This document shows positions 1-6,569 of a stretch of DNA of 8,000 nucleotides, one piece after another. Position numbers and translations under genes: made by a program. Each line of letters begins with the position of its first letter. Position 1 is the stretch's first letter. The notes beneath the pieces are model-generated. The model made no database searches. It was not told the origin of the DNA and worked only from the letters and a program-made list of their open reading frames with translations. Origin of the DNA: Agaricicola taiwanensis_A (GTDB lineage: Bacteria; Pseudomonadota; Alphaproteobacteria; Rhizobiales; Methylopilaceae); NCBI GenBank assembly GCA_040394255.1, contig JBEBSP010000127.1, positions 1-8,000 of the forward strand, written 5' to 3'.

Positions 1-132
1 TCCGAAGCCCTGACCCAACCGCTGACCCTCGACGAGCGGCGCACATATCTCGCCGGTTATGTCGCCTGGGGTGACGTCATCACCGAACAGCTCGAGCGCG
101 ACGGACTCGTCCGTTTCCGGGCGATCGACTGA
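1..132 (+). CDS. C-terminal end of an unidentified protein (partial; possibly a flavodoxin-fold oxidoreductase)
   Basis: Frame 1 is open from the window edge to a TGA at 130-132 and encodes the last 43 residues of a protein. The visible part contains LTLDERRTYLAGYVAWGD and ends LVRFRAID. The arrangement of a charged helix followed by an aromatic-rich 'YL..Y..W' stretch vaguely resembles the C-terminal helix of NAD(P)H-dependent flavodoxin-fold reductases, but this is too short to identify a family with confidence. The stop codon overlaps the ribosome binding site of the permease that follows, so the gene is almost certainly the preceding member of the same operon. If it were a flavin reductase it could supply reduced FMN to the monooxygenase at 4037-5383; this is speculation. 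Confidence 0.6.
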   Translation, partial: SEALTQPLTLDERRTYLAGYVAWGDVITEQLERDGLVRFRAID

Positions 133-136
133 GGAG
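130..136 (+). promoter_or_regulatory. Ribosome binding site of the permease, overlapping the upstream stop codon
   Basis: TGAGGAG contains the stop codon of the upstream gene and a GAGGAG Shine-Dalgarno core. It lies 6 bases before the ATG at 143. This fixes the permease start at 143 rather than the in-frame ATG at 59, which lies inside the upstream gene, and suggests translational coupling. Confidence 0.75.
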
Positions 137-142
137 CGAACC

Positions 143-1027
143 ATGAGCGCGATTGAAAACCTGTCGGTCGGAGTGGCCCTGCCCATCCGTCCAAACACGG
201 CGCCGCCACGGCCCTATGGGCTTGTCGACGCCTTTGACCGCAGCAGTGCGAAGCGGTTCCGTTTCGAGGCCCCGGGCTGGCTGCTGCGTCTTGCCGGTCC
301 GGTCCTGCTGCTGCTGTTCTGGCAAGCGGCGGTCAGTACCGGCGGCGTGGACCGGGACATCATTCCCGGTCCGCTCGACGTGCTCGCGGCCGCGAGTTCC
401 CTCATCGAAAGCGGCGAGCTCCAGAAAAATCTCTGGGCCTCGCTCGATCGGGTCCTCAAGGGCCTGGCCATCGGCCTGATCGCGGGAACGTCGCTCGCGG
501 TCCTCGCCGGATTGCGGCGCCAGTCCGGCGACATCCTGGATTCGGTCATGCAGATCGTGAAGGCCATTCCGGTCTATGCGCTGCTGCCCCTGTTCATCGT
601 CTGGATGGGCATCGACGAGATGCCGAAGGTGACGCTGATCGCGGTGGCGACCTCGCTGCCGATCTACATCAACACCTACGGCGCGATCCGCAACGTCGAC
701 AGCGATCTCGCCGAGGTCGCGCGCGTGCTGAAGCTGAACCCGCTGGAGGTGGTGCGCCATCTGTTGCTGCCGGGCAGCGCCGCCGGTTTCCTCACCGGAC
801 TGCGTTATTCGCTGACCTCCGTCTGGCTGGCGCTGATCTTCGCGGAGACCGTGAACGCCATGTCCGGCCTCGGCTTCCTGATGCACCAGGCGCAGATGGC
901 CTTCCGCATGGACATCATCGTGCTCGTGGTCAGCATCTATGCGCTGGTCGGCATCGGGGGCTATGCGATCGTGCTCGGCCTGGAGCGCGTGCTCCTGCCC
1001 TGGCGGCGCAGCTTCAAGGGGCTGTGA
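143..1027 (+). CDS. ABC transporter permease, SsuC/TauC (sulfonate/nitrate/taurine) type
   Basis: A 294-residue inner-membrane subunit of an ABC importer of the BPD_transp_1 fold. Hydrophobic segments lie near residues 48-64, 105-125, 140-158, 163-180, 224-240 and 257-280, giving about six membrane helices. The cytoplasmic EAA loop that docks on the ATPase is clear at 191-221, with EVARVLKLNP followed by HLLLPGSAAG and GLR. SsuC-like hallmarks include the IPGPLDVLAA segment after helix 1 and AIPVYALLPLFIVWMG at 141-156. The first roughly 45 residues form a polar, proline-rich cytoplasmic extension, longer than in many SsuC proteins. The start at 143 is preferred because of the Shine-Dalgarno at 130-136. 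The stop overlaps the first possible GTG start of the ATPase gene, so the two are translated together. The transported compound cannot be deduced; sulfonates, sulfones, taurine or related small anions are the usual ligands of this group. Confidence 0.93.
   Translation: MSAIENLSVGVALPIRPNTAPPRPYGLVDAFDRSSAKRFRFEAPGWLLRLAGPVLLLLFWQAAVSTGGVDRDIIPGPLDVLAAASSLIESGELQKNLWASLDRVLKGLAIGLIAGTSLAVLAGLRRQSGDILDSVMQIVKAIPVYALLPLFIVWMGIDEMPKVTLIAVATSLPIYINTYGAIRNVDSDLAEVARVLKLNPLEVVRHLLLPGSAAGFLTGLRYSLTSVWLALIFAETVNAMSGLGFLMHQAQMAFRMDIIVLVVSIYALVGIGGYAIVLGLERVLLPWRRSFKGL
1016..1021 (+). promoter_or_regulatory. Probable ribosome binding site of the ATPase gene
   Basis: AAGGGG lies at the very end of the permease gene. 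It is only 2 bases before the GTG at 1024 but 8 bases before the in-frame GTG at 1030. Spacing therefore favours 1030 as the true start, which would shorten the ATPase by two residues. Confidence 0.5.
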
Positions 1028-1755
1028 TAGTGGACACGGCACTTCATCATCCCCCTTCGAGCAATCTCGCGGTCGACATACGGGGGTTGCGGCGCGCCTT
1101 CGGCGGCCGCGTCGTCCTCGACTCGCTCGACCTCACGGTGCGGCGCGGCGAGTTCGTGGCGATGCTCGGGCGCAGCGGTTCCGGCAAGAGCACGATCCTC
1201 CGAGCCCTTGCCGGTCTTGATCTGGAAGCGGAAGGCGAGACACGGGTCGCCGAGCAGCGCGCCGTCGTTTTCCAAAGCCCGCGGCTGTTTCCCTGGAAAC
1301 GCGTGCATGACAACGTCACCCTCGGGCTCGACGGCGACGATGTGACCGCCCGCGCGGAAAGCGCGCTGCGGGAGGTGGGGCTGGCGAACCACCTGCGGGC
1401 ATGGCCCGGAACGCTTTCGGGCGGCGAAGCGCAGCGCGTGGCGCTGGCGCGGGCCCTGGTGCGGGAGCCGGACCTGCTGCTGCTCGACGAGCCGTTCGGC
1501 GCGCTCGACGCCCTGACCCGCATCAAGATGCAGACGCTGCTGGGCGAACTGTGCCGACGTCATCAACCGGCCGTGCTTCTCGTCACCCACGACGTCGACG
1601 AGGCGCTGCAACTGGCCGACCGCATCGTGGTCCTCACCGATGGCCGTATCTCGCTCGACATCGACATAGAGCTGCCCGAACCGCGCTCCGCCGGCTCTCC
1701 CGAGGCCGGAGAGCTGCGCCGCAGGCTGCTGAGCGAGCTGGGCGTCCATTCCTGA
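1024..1755 (+). CDS. ABC transporter ATP-binding protein, SsuB/TauB type
   Basis: The cytoplasmic ATPase that powers the importer, 243 residues if started at GTG 1024 or 241 at GTG 1030. All nucleotide-binding motifs are intact: Walker A GRSGSGKST (49-57), Q-loop glutamine at 84 in VVFQSPRLFPWKRV, ABC signature LSGGEAQRVALARAL (131-145), Walker B LLLLDEPFGALDALTR (151-166) with catalytic glutamate 156, and the H-loop histidine at 189 in VTHDVDEAL. The 'LFPWKRVHDNV' segment is characteristic of the SsuB/TauB/NrtD group. The length is usual for SsuB-like proteins. The gene overlaps the permease stop codon as GTGA, a classic coupling arrangement, and is followed 32 bp later by the first binding protein. 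The C-terminal part after about residue 210 is a short tail with no extra regulatory domain. Confidence 0.95.
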   Translation: MIVDTALHHPPSSNLAVDIRGLRRAFGGRVVLDSLDLTVRRGEFVAMLGRSGSGKSTILRALAGLDLEAEGETRVAEQRAVVFQSPRLFPWKRVHDNVTLGLDGDDVTARAESALREVGLANHLRAWPGTLSGGEAQRVALARALVREPDLLLLDEPFGALDALTRIKMQTLLGELCRRHQPAVLLVTHDVDEALQLADRIVVLTDGRISLDIDIELPEPRSAGSPEAGELRRRLLSELGVHS

Positions 1756-1787
1756 TTTCTGTTTCAACCCGAGCATCGGAAACGAAC

Positions 1788-2849
1788 ATGCATTCCATCT
1801 TCCACAATGGCCGCTCCGGCCTCGCCCCGGCGGGCAAGGCGCTGCTGGCGGCGGCGCTCCTCCTCGGGGCAGGCGGCAGCGCGTCCATGGCCCAGTCGTC
1901 CTCCGGCGACAAACCGCTCCTGCGTGTCTCCGCCCAAAGCAAGGAACAGATCGAAACCCTGAAAGCCTCCGGAGTGGCCGAGGGCGCGCCATACCGTATC
2001 GAATGGTTCCTGCTGGCGACGGCCACAGATGAAAGCGCGGCCCTGCTCGCCAATTCGGTCGACCTGAACGTGCGGCAGGGCACCATCTCGGTCACGCTGC
2101 AACAGGGCAACAGCAAGGAGCCCTGGGCGGACGGCAAGGCTCCCGTCACGATCATCGCGGCCCACACCACGCGCGATCCGGCCAGCCACAAGAGCATGGT
2201 GACCATCGTCCATCCCGATGGTCCCATCAAGGAACCCAAGGACCTCAAAGGCCGCTCCATCACCTTCAAGGAAGGCGGCAACATGAACACCCAGGCCCTG
2301 CTCAGCATCAAGCAGGCGGGGCTTCAGGCCAGCGACGTGAAGCTGATCAATCTCAATCCGGCGGACGGCCTCGTCGCATTCCGCACCGGCAAGGTCGACG
2401 CCCTCACCAACAGCCCGGCCAAGCTCAAGCAACTGATCGACTCCGGCAAGGCGCGCATCCTTTATACGAACACCGATGTCGGATTTCCCGCCAGCACCGC
2501 CACGGTGGTGCGGACCGCCGACCTCAAGGACCCGGCGAAGGTCGAGATCTTCCGGGATTTCGTGGGGCGCATCCAGCAATGGTACGACTGGATCGCGGCC
2601 AATCCCGCGGCGGCCGAGAAGATCTTCATCGATGTCGCGCATCTCAAGCCCGACGATGCCGCCTATCACGTCGGCACCAGCATCGCCTCGATCGATCTGG
2701 TGGACGAAGCATTCCTCGCGAACGAGCAGCGGATCGCCGACGTGGTCGCCGAAGCCGGAGGCATCGCGAAGAAGGTCGACGTCAGGCTGCAATACGACAC
2801 GCGGTTCAACGACGACATCGCCCGGCTGCGGGCGAAGGCCAGCCAGTGA
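1788..2849 (+). CDS. ABC transporter periplasmic substrate-binding protein, SsuA/NMT1-like, copy 1
   Basis: A 353-residue exported binding protein that should deliver ligand to the adjacent permease. The N-terminus looks like a Sec signal peptide: basic start, hydrophobic core at about 16-32 and a probable signal peptidase I site SMA|Q after residue 35. The mature part begins a periplasmic-binding fold with LLRVSAQ (44-50). It carries the NMT1/SsuA-type linker VHPDGPIKEPKDLKGRSIT (141-159), the KEGGN loop (161-165), AGLQASDVKLINLNPADG (177-194) and AFRTGKVDAL (197-206). The usual 'DAW..W.P' element of SsuA/TauA is absent at this point, which reads DALTNSP. The ATG at 1788 is chosen because the reading frame upstream lies inside the ATPase gene and because a weak GGA Shine-Dalgarno is 7 bases upstream. 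The protein is about 73% identical, without gaps over about 310 mature residues, to the next gene. Ligand unknown; sulfonate or sulfone class is the family-based guess. Confidence 0.9.
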   Translation: MHSIFHNGRSGLAPAGKALLAAALLLGAGGSASMAQSSSGDKPLLRVSAQSKEQIETLKASGVAEGAPYRIEWFLLATATDESAALLANSVDLNVRQGTISVTLQQGNSKEPWADGKAPVTIIAAHTTRDPASHKSMVTIVHPDGPIKEPKDLKGRSITFKEGGNMNTQALLSIKQAGLQASDVKLINLNPADGLVAFRTGKVDALTNSPAKLKQLIDSGKARILYTNTDVGFPASTATVVRTADLKDPAKVEIFRDFVGRIQQWYDWIAANPAAAEKIFIDVAHLKPDDAAYHVGTSIASIDLVDEAFLANEQRIADVVAEAGGIAKKVDVRLQYDTRFNDDIARLRAKASQ

Positions 2850-3958
2850 CGCGGCCTTCATCCATTCCATCACCACACATCAACCCTTCGCAGGATCACG
2901 ACATGAACAGGACCCTTCTTTCAGACCGTGCCAAAGCCGGCAGCCTGACGCGCAGACTGCTTCTGGCGAGCGCCGCGATCGCGGGCTTCGCCGCCGCTCC
3001 GATGGCATCCGCCTTCGCCCAGGACAGCCGTCCGGTGCTGCGCGTCTCGACGCAGAACAAGGACACGCTGGAACTCTGGAAAGCCTCGGGCGTGTCGGAC
3101 GACGCGCCCTACCGGATCGAATGGTCGCTGCTTCCCACCGCCACGGAGGAAAGCGCGGCGTTACTGGCCAACTCCGTGGACCTGAACGTGACGCAAGGCA
3201 CGATCTCGGTCACGCTCCAGCAGGCCAACAGCCGCGAGCCCTGGACCGACGGCAAGGCCCCGGTCACCGTCATCGCCGCCCACAGTCCGCGCGATCCCGA
3301 CAACTACAAGACCATGGTGACGATCGTGCATCCCGATGGCCCGATCAAGGAGCCCAAGGACCTGAAGGGCCGTTCCATCACGGCCAAGGAGGGTGGCAAC
3401 ATGTACACCCAGGCCATGCTCAGCATCGAACATGCCGGACTGGACGCGAGCGAGGTCAACTTCATCAACCTCAATCCCGGTGACGGTCTGGTCGCGTTCC
3501 GATCCGGCAAGGTCGATGCGCTGTCGAACAATCCCGGCCGCCTGACGCCACTGATCAACTCCGGCAAGGCCCGCGTGCTGCTGACCAACACCGATGTCGG
3601 CTTTCCCTCCAGCACCGCCACGGTTGTGCGCACCGCCGATCTCAAGGACCCGGCGAAGGTGGAGATTTTCCGGGATTTCGTCCTGCGCATCCAGAAGTGG
3701 AACGACTGGAAAGCCAACAATGTCGAGATCGTCGAAAAGGTCCTGGTCGAGGCCACGCATCTCAAGCCGGAGGATGCCGCCTATTACGCCCGCGCCAACG
3801 TCAACAACGTCGTCGTCCTGGACGAGGAATTCTTCAAGGTCGAGCAGCGGATCGCGGACGTCGTCGCCAAGGCCGGCGGAATTCCCAAAAAGGTCGATGT
3901 CCGCATCCAGTATGACACGCGCTTCAACGACGACATCGCCAGGCAGCGCCAGAAGGCC
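1915..3958 (+). repeat. Tandem gene duplication: two direct copies, about 0.93 kb each, offset 1118 bp
   Basis: The mature coding parts of the two binding-protein genes (about 1915-2840 and 3033-3958) align gap-free with a constant offset of 1118 bp. Stretches of identical DNA are visible, for example CTCAAGGACCCGGCGAAGGT at 2523 and again at 3641. The signal-peptide regions and the intergenic spacers do not align well. The duplication is therefore old enough for signals and spacers to have diverged while the binding cores remained constrained. Confidence 0.85.
2892..2895 (+). promoter_or_regulatory. Ribosome binding site of binding protein copy 2
   Basis: AGGA lies 7 bases before the ATG at 2903. 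It supports this start over upstream in-frame codons, which fall inside copy 1. The surrounding 53-bp gap between the two copies shows no hairpin or obvious promoter, so copy 2 is probably read from the same transcript. Confidence 0.55.
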
Positions 3959-3967
3959 GGCCACTAA
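2903..3967 (+). CDS. ABC transporter periplasmic substrate-binding protein, SsuA/NMT1-like, copy 2
   Basis: A 354-residue paralog of the preceding gene and the last gene of the importer operon. The signal sequence differs from copy 1: LTRRLLLASAAIAGF has a twin arginine at 17-18 directly before the hydrophobic core, resembling a Tat signal, with a probable cleavage site AFA|Q after residue 39. The mature protein aligns without gaps to copy 1 (about 73% identical by manual count). The linker VHPDGPIKEPKDLKGRSIT, the KEGGNM loop and the block TNTDVGFP to IFRDFV are almost unchanged. The strongest divergence is at about residues 272-315, before the EQRIADVVAKAGG segment, where the two proteins share few residues. 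DNA identity is also high in the conserved blocks, consistent with a tandem duplication. Like copy 1 it lacks the canonical SsuA 'DAW..W.P' motif. It may have a shifted ligand range or affinity, which is inference. Confidence 0.9.
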   Translation: MNRTLLSDRAKAGSLTRRLLLASAAIAGFAAAPMASAFAQDSRPVLRVSTQNKDTLELWKASGVSDDAPYRIEWSLLPTATEESAALLANSVDLNVTQGTISVTLQQANSREPWTDGKAPVTVIAAHSPRDPDNYKTMVTIVHPDGPIKEPKDLKGRSITAKEGGNMYTQAMLSIEHAGLDASEVNFINLNPGDGLVAFRSGKVDALSNNPGRLTPLINSGKARVLLTNTDVGFPSSTATVVRTADLKDPAKVEIFRDFVLRIQKWNDWKANNVEIVEKVLVEATHLKPEDAAYYARANVNNVVVLDEEFFKVEQRIADVVAKAGGIPKKVDVRIQYDTRFNDDIARQRQKAGH

Positions 3968-3987
3968 GCCCGTCACAGCCAACATAA

Positions 3988-4021
3988 AAAACCGCGCCGT
4001 GATCACTCACGGCGCGGTTTT
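3988..4021. terminator. Bidirectional rho-independent terminator between convergent genes
   Basis: A perfect inverted repeat has the GC-rich arms CCGCGCCGTGA (3992-4002) and TCACGGCGCGG (4007-4017) around a TCAC loop. A further AAAA/TTTT extends the pairing to 15 bp. The T tract (TTTTCTTTT, 4018-4026) terminates plus-strand transcripts from the importer operon. The A tract (3986-3991) becomes a U tract for the monooxygenase transcript from the minus strand. It sits 20 bp after one stop codon and 15 bp before the other. Confidence 0.92.
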
Positions 4022-4036
4022 CTTTTGGCCCGAGGC

Positions 4037-5383
4037 TCAAATCGCCAGGGCGGGTTCCGGCGCCGGGGAGAAGCGGTTTCCGGGAATGGCGAGCCCGAGA
4101 TGTTCGCGCAGGGTCGTGCCTTCATAGGAGGTGCGGAAGATGCCGCGCCGCCGCAGGATCGGAACCACCTCCTCGACGAAAGCCGCCAGTCCCGAGACCG
4201 TGACGTCGGGCATGACGTTGAAACCGCCGATGGCGCCCGACAGGAACCATTCCTCGATGCCCGCCGCGATCTGTTCGGGCGTGCCGACGACCACGCGATG
4301 CGCGGTTCCGCCGCCGCCCTGCGCCTTGATAAGCTGGCGTACCGTCAGATTGTCCCGACGCGCGAGGCTGACGGTTTCCTTGAAGAAGGTCTGGCGGTGG
4401 TCGGTTGGGAACGGAATGTCCTCCGGAAGCGGTTCGTCCAGTTTCAAAATCGAGGGATCGAGCTGAAGTTTCTCCGCCAGCCGGTGCAGGCCGTATTCGA
4501 TGGGGGTCGTTTCCCACAGCTCCTGCTCGCGCCTTCTGGCTTCCTGTTCCGTCCCGCCGATGATGACGACGAGGCCCGGGCAGATCACGATCGCATCCTC
4601 CGGCCTCCCCGCCTGACGCAGACGGCCCTTCAGCTTGTCGGAAAAGGTGATCGCGTCCTGCAGGGTATAGGCGACGGAGAAGACCAGGTCGGCATGCCGC
4701 GCGGCCAGTTCCATGCCGTGGTCCGAGCCGCCGGCCTGAACGAAGACCGGACGCCCCTGGGGCGTGCGCGGTACATTGAGAGGCCCCGCGACGGAGAAAT
4801 ACGTGCCCTTGTGATCCGTGCGGTGGATTCGTCCGAGGTCGATCAGACGCCCGGCTTCCTGGTCGCCGATGAAGGCTTCTTCCTCCCAGCTGTCCCAGAG
4901 GGCGGAAACGGCGTCGGCGAATTCGATCGCCTTCTCATACCGGACGGCATGGGGGGTCTGCTCCGCACGGCCGAAGTTCGCGCCCGTGCGGGGCTCCGCC
5001 GTGGTGACGATGTTCCAGCCGGCGCGCCCTCCGCTCAGGTGATCGAGGGAGGCGAAGCGGCGCGCGATGTTGTAGGGCTCGTTGTAGCTGGTGGAGGCTG
5101 TGGCGATCAGACCGATGTGCCTGGTCGCCGCCGCGATCGTCGCGAGCACCACCGTCGGTTCGAGCGATTGAAACGGCCGGAACTCGATGCCTTCGGGCAG
5201 CCCCGGATTGTCGGCCAGGAAGATGGCATCGAAGGTTCCACGCTCCGCGAGCTGGGCCTGCCGGACGAAATAGTCCGCGGTCAGGAAATCCCGGGGATCG
5301 CTTTCCGGCCAGCGCCAGGCGGAGGTGTAGGAACCGGCGTTCATGAAATTGAGGTTCAGATGGAGCTGTCGCTTGTGGCCCAT
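4037..5383 (-). CDS. LLM-class flavin-dependent monooxygenase, NtaA/SnaA/DszA family
   Basis: A 448-residue cytoplasmic, FMNH2-dependent, luciferase-like TIM-barrel monooxygenase. The family includes nitrilotriacetate monooxygenase NtaA, pristinamycin synthase subunit SnaA and dibenzothiophene-sulfone monooxygenase DszA; this protein has their usual length. Family signatures are RRFASLDHLSGGRAGWNIVT (108-127), VFVQAGGSDHGMELAARHAD (213-232), VGTPEQIAAGIEEWF in the C-terminal third, then GGFNVMPDV and LREHLGL near the end. The start at 5383 is set by an AAGGAG Shine-Dalgarno; an open frame extends further upstream but only as an out-of-frame reading of the reductase gene. The gene lies 70 bp downstream of an aldo/keto reductase on the same strand, so the two are probably cotranscribed. 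Such enzymes need a separate flavin reductase, none of which is clearly encoded here. The substrate is unknown; proximity to the SsuABC-like importer suggests C-S or C-N bond cleavage. Confidence 0.93.
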   Translation of the reverse strand: MGHKRQLHLNLNFMNAGSYTSAWRWPESDPRDFLTADYFVRQAQLAERGTFDAIFLADNPGLPEGIEFRPFQSLEPTVVLATIAAATRHIGLIATASTSYNEPYNIARRFASLDHLSGGRAGWNIVTTAEPRTGANFGRAEQTPHAVRYEKAIEFADAVSALWDSWEEEAFIGDQEAGRLIDLGRIHRTDHKGTYFSVAGPLNVPRTPQGRPVFVQAGGSDHGMELAARHADLVFSVAYTLQDAITFSDKLKGRLRQAGRPEDAIVICPGLVVIIGGTEQEARRREQELWETTPIEYGLHRLAEKLQLDPSILKLDEPLPEDIPFPTDHRQTFFKETVSLARRDNLTVRQLIKAQGGGGTAHRVVVGTPEQIAAGIEEWFLSGAIGGFNVMPDVTVSGLAAFVEEVVPILRRRGIFRTSYEGTTLREHLGLAIPGNRFSPAPEPALAI

Positions 5384-5391
5384 CGCAGGGT

Positions 5392-5397
5392 CTCCTT
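5392..5397 (-). promoter_or_regulatory. Strong ribosome binding site of the monooxygenase
   Basis: On the minus strand AAGGAG lies 8 bases before the ATG (5381-5383). It decides the start against the much longer open frame reaching 5725. Confidence 0.8.
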
Positions 5398-5407
5398 TTG
5401 TTGCACC

Positions 5408-5466
5408 GCGTTTTCTCGACGCAGAACCGAAGTCCGCCTTGTCCGAAAACGCTTTAGCGTTGTCCG
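5408..5466. repeat. Small inverted and direct repeats between the reductase and the monooxygenase genes
   Basis: GCGTTTTC (5408-5415) is repeated inverted as GAAAACGC (5445-5452). Next to it AACGC-TTTA-GCGTT (5448-5461) is a five-pair hairpin whose loop contains the reductase stop codon. TTGTCCG occurs on both sides of it (5440-5446 and 5460-5466). On the minus strand the small hairpin is followed by TTC, so it could be a weak attenuator or a 3'-end stabiliser. The stem is too short for a confident terminator call. Confidence 0.35.
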
Positions 5467-6446
5467 CGCGTGACTTCGGCATCCTTGGGGTAGCGCGGGG
5501 CCGGCCGGGATATCTCGTCGAGGGCCGTGCGCGCCTCATCCGGCAGCGACCAGCCGGCCGCCTTAAGATTTTCACGGGCCTGATCCGCCGAACGGGCGCC
5601 GATGATGACGCTCGCCACAGCCGGGCGCTCCAGGACCCAGCGCAGGGCGACTTCGCTCGGCGTGCGACCGAGATCGGCCGCCAGTTCGCACAGTCTGGCG
5701 ATGATGGCGTCCTTGTTTGGCGCAAGGTAGGGCTGACGGTTGCTGAACCCCTGCCCCGATCCTTCCGAGCGGGTGCCGGCCAGAACCTGGGTGTCCTGGC
5801 TGTATTTCCCGGTCAGAAGACCGCCTGCCAACGGCCCCCATGGAACGAGTCCGATGCCCTTGAGTTCGGCGACGGGCACGATCTCGTCCTCGATATCGCG
5901 CACCAGCAGATTGTATTGGGGCTGATGCGCGATGAACCGTTCGTAGCCATTCGCATCGCTGGTCCAGATCGATTCCAGCAGCCGCCACGCCTCGAAGTTG
6001 CTGCAGGCGATATAACGGACCTTGCCCTGCTTGATGAGCAGGTCGAGCGTGCCAAGAGTTTCCTCCGGTGGGGTGTTCGGATCGATGTGGTGGACGTAGT
6101 AGAGGTCGATGTAGTCGGTTTGCAGTCGCCGCAGGCTGTCTTCGACGGCGTTGAGGATGTGGAGACGCGATGTCCCGTGATCGTTCGGGCCTTTTGTGAC
6201 GGGATTGGCGAATTTGGTCGCGATCACGACATCCCTGCGGTTGCCTTGAAGGATGCGCCCGAGGATGGTTTCGGACGCTCCCTTGGCATAGGTGTTCGCC
6301 GTGTCGATGAAATTGATCCCCGCGTCGAGCGCGACCGTCAGGATTTCTCGGGACCCTCCCTCGTCGGCTTCCCGCCCGAAGGTCATGGTGCCGAGCGCGA
6401 TTTCCGAGACCTTGAGGCCGCTGCGGCCAAGCCTGCGATAATCCAT
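5454..6446 (-). CDS. Aldo/keto reductase, first copy
   Basis: A 330-residue NADPH-dependent oxidoreductase of the aldo/keto reductase superfamily, (beta/alpha)8 barrel, cytoplasmic. The catalytic tetrad is complete: Asp48 in NFIDTANTY, Tyr53, Lys78 in IATKF and His119 in DLYYVHH. Barrel and cofactor motifs follow in order: YIACSN (145-150), QPQYNL (175-180), VPWGPLAGGLLTGKY (201-215) and the C-terminal phosphate-binding segment VIIGARSADQARENL (280-294). The ATG at 6446 is preceded by a GAAGGA Shine-Dalgarno 6 bases upstream, and the N-terminal MDYRRLGRSGLKVSEIALGT is the canonical family start. It is the first gene of a probable two-gene operon with the monooxygenase, and it diverges from the second reductase. 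It may reduce an aldehyde or ketone released by the monooxygenase. Substrate specificity cannot be read from the motifs. Confidence 0.93.
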   Translation of the reverse strand: MDYRRLGRSGLKVSEIALGTMTFGREADEGGSREILTVALDAGINFIDTANTYAKGASETILGRILQGNRRDVVIATKFANPVTKGPNDHGTSRLHILNAVEDSLRRLQTDYIDLYYVHHIDPNTPPEETLGTLDLLIKQGKVRYIACSNFEAWRLLESIWTSDANGYERFIAHQPQYNLLVRDIEDEIVPVAELKGIGLVPWGPLAGGLLTGKYSQDTQVLAGTRSEGSGQGFSNRQPYLAPNKDAIIARLCELAADLGRTPSEVALRWVLERPAVASVIIGARSADQARENLKAAGWSLPDEARTALDEISRPAPRYPKDAEVTRGQR

Positions 6447-6541
6447 TCCGATTCCTTCTCTGCGTGGACGGCCCGGCTTGCGGGCGTGATCTGAAGATGC
6501 CGCTGTCGTGCTACGGCACCAATTTAAACCGTTTTATTATG

Positions 6542-6569
6542 TTGAATTATCTATCATCGCTTTAATTAT
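6542..6569 (+). promoter_or_regulatory. Candidate sigma-70 promoter of the second aldo/keto reductase
   Basis: TTGAAT (6542-6547) and AATTAT (6564-6569) are 16 bp apart on the plus strand, each matching 4 of 6 consensus bases. It overlaps the minus-strand candidate almost exactly, so the two would compete for polymerase if both are real. Confidence 0.25.

Noticed and set aside
1401..1787. N-terminal extension of binding protein copy 1 through the ATPase gene
   Set aside because: The extension is an out-of-frame reading of the ATPase, and the ATG at 1788 is followed directly by a proper signal peptide.
961..1992. A 343-codon minus-strand open frame opposite the ATPase gene
   Set aside because: The opposite strand encodes an ABC ATPase with every motif intact; the translation here is Arg/Gln/His-rich and without motifs.
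1764..2876. Long minus-strand frames opposite both binding-protein genes (1764-2876 and 3161-4006)
   Set aside because: They look alike only because the plus-strand genes are paralogs. Their Val/Asp/Gly-rich translations are mirror images of binding-protein codons, not a conserved antisense gene family.
3992..4017. The strong hairpin as an attachment site or dispersed repeat
   Set aside because: It has flanking A and T tracts and sits exactly between two convergent stop codons, so a bidirectional terminator explains it fully; no second copy is present in the window.
4025..5473. A 482-codon open frame on the plus strand opposite the monooxygenase gene
   Set aside because: Its translation is rich in Arg, Gly and Asp with no recognisable motif. 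It is the antisense shadow of a clear monooxygenase gene with a strong ribosome binding site, as is common in GC-rich DNA.
5384..5725. N-terminal extension of the monooxygenase into the reductase gene
   Set aside because: It would be an out-of-frame reading of the reductase gene with an Arg-rich, motif-free sequence, and the good ribosome binding site at 5392-5397 supports the shorter form.
5343..6494. A 383-codon open frame on the plus strand opposite the first aldo/keto reductase
   Set aside because: It lies opposite a gene with a complete catalytic tetrad, has low-complexity composition and no family resemblance.
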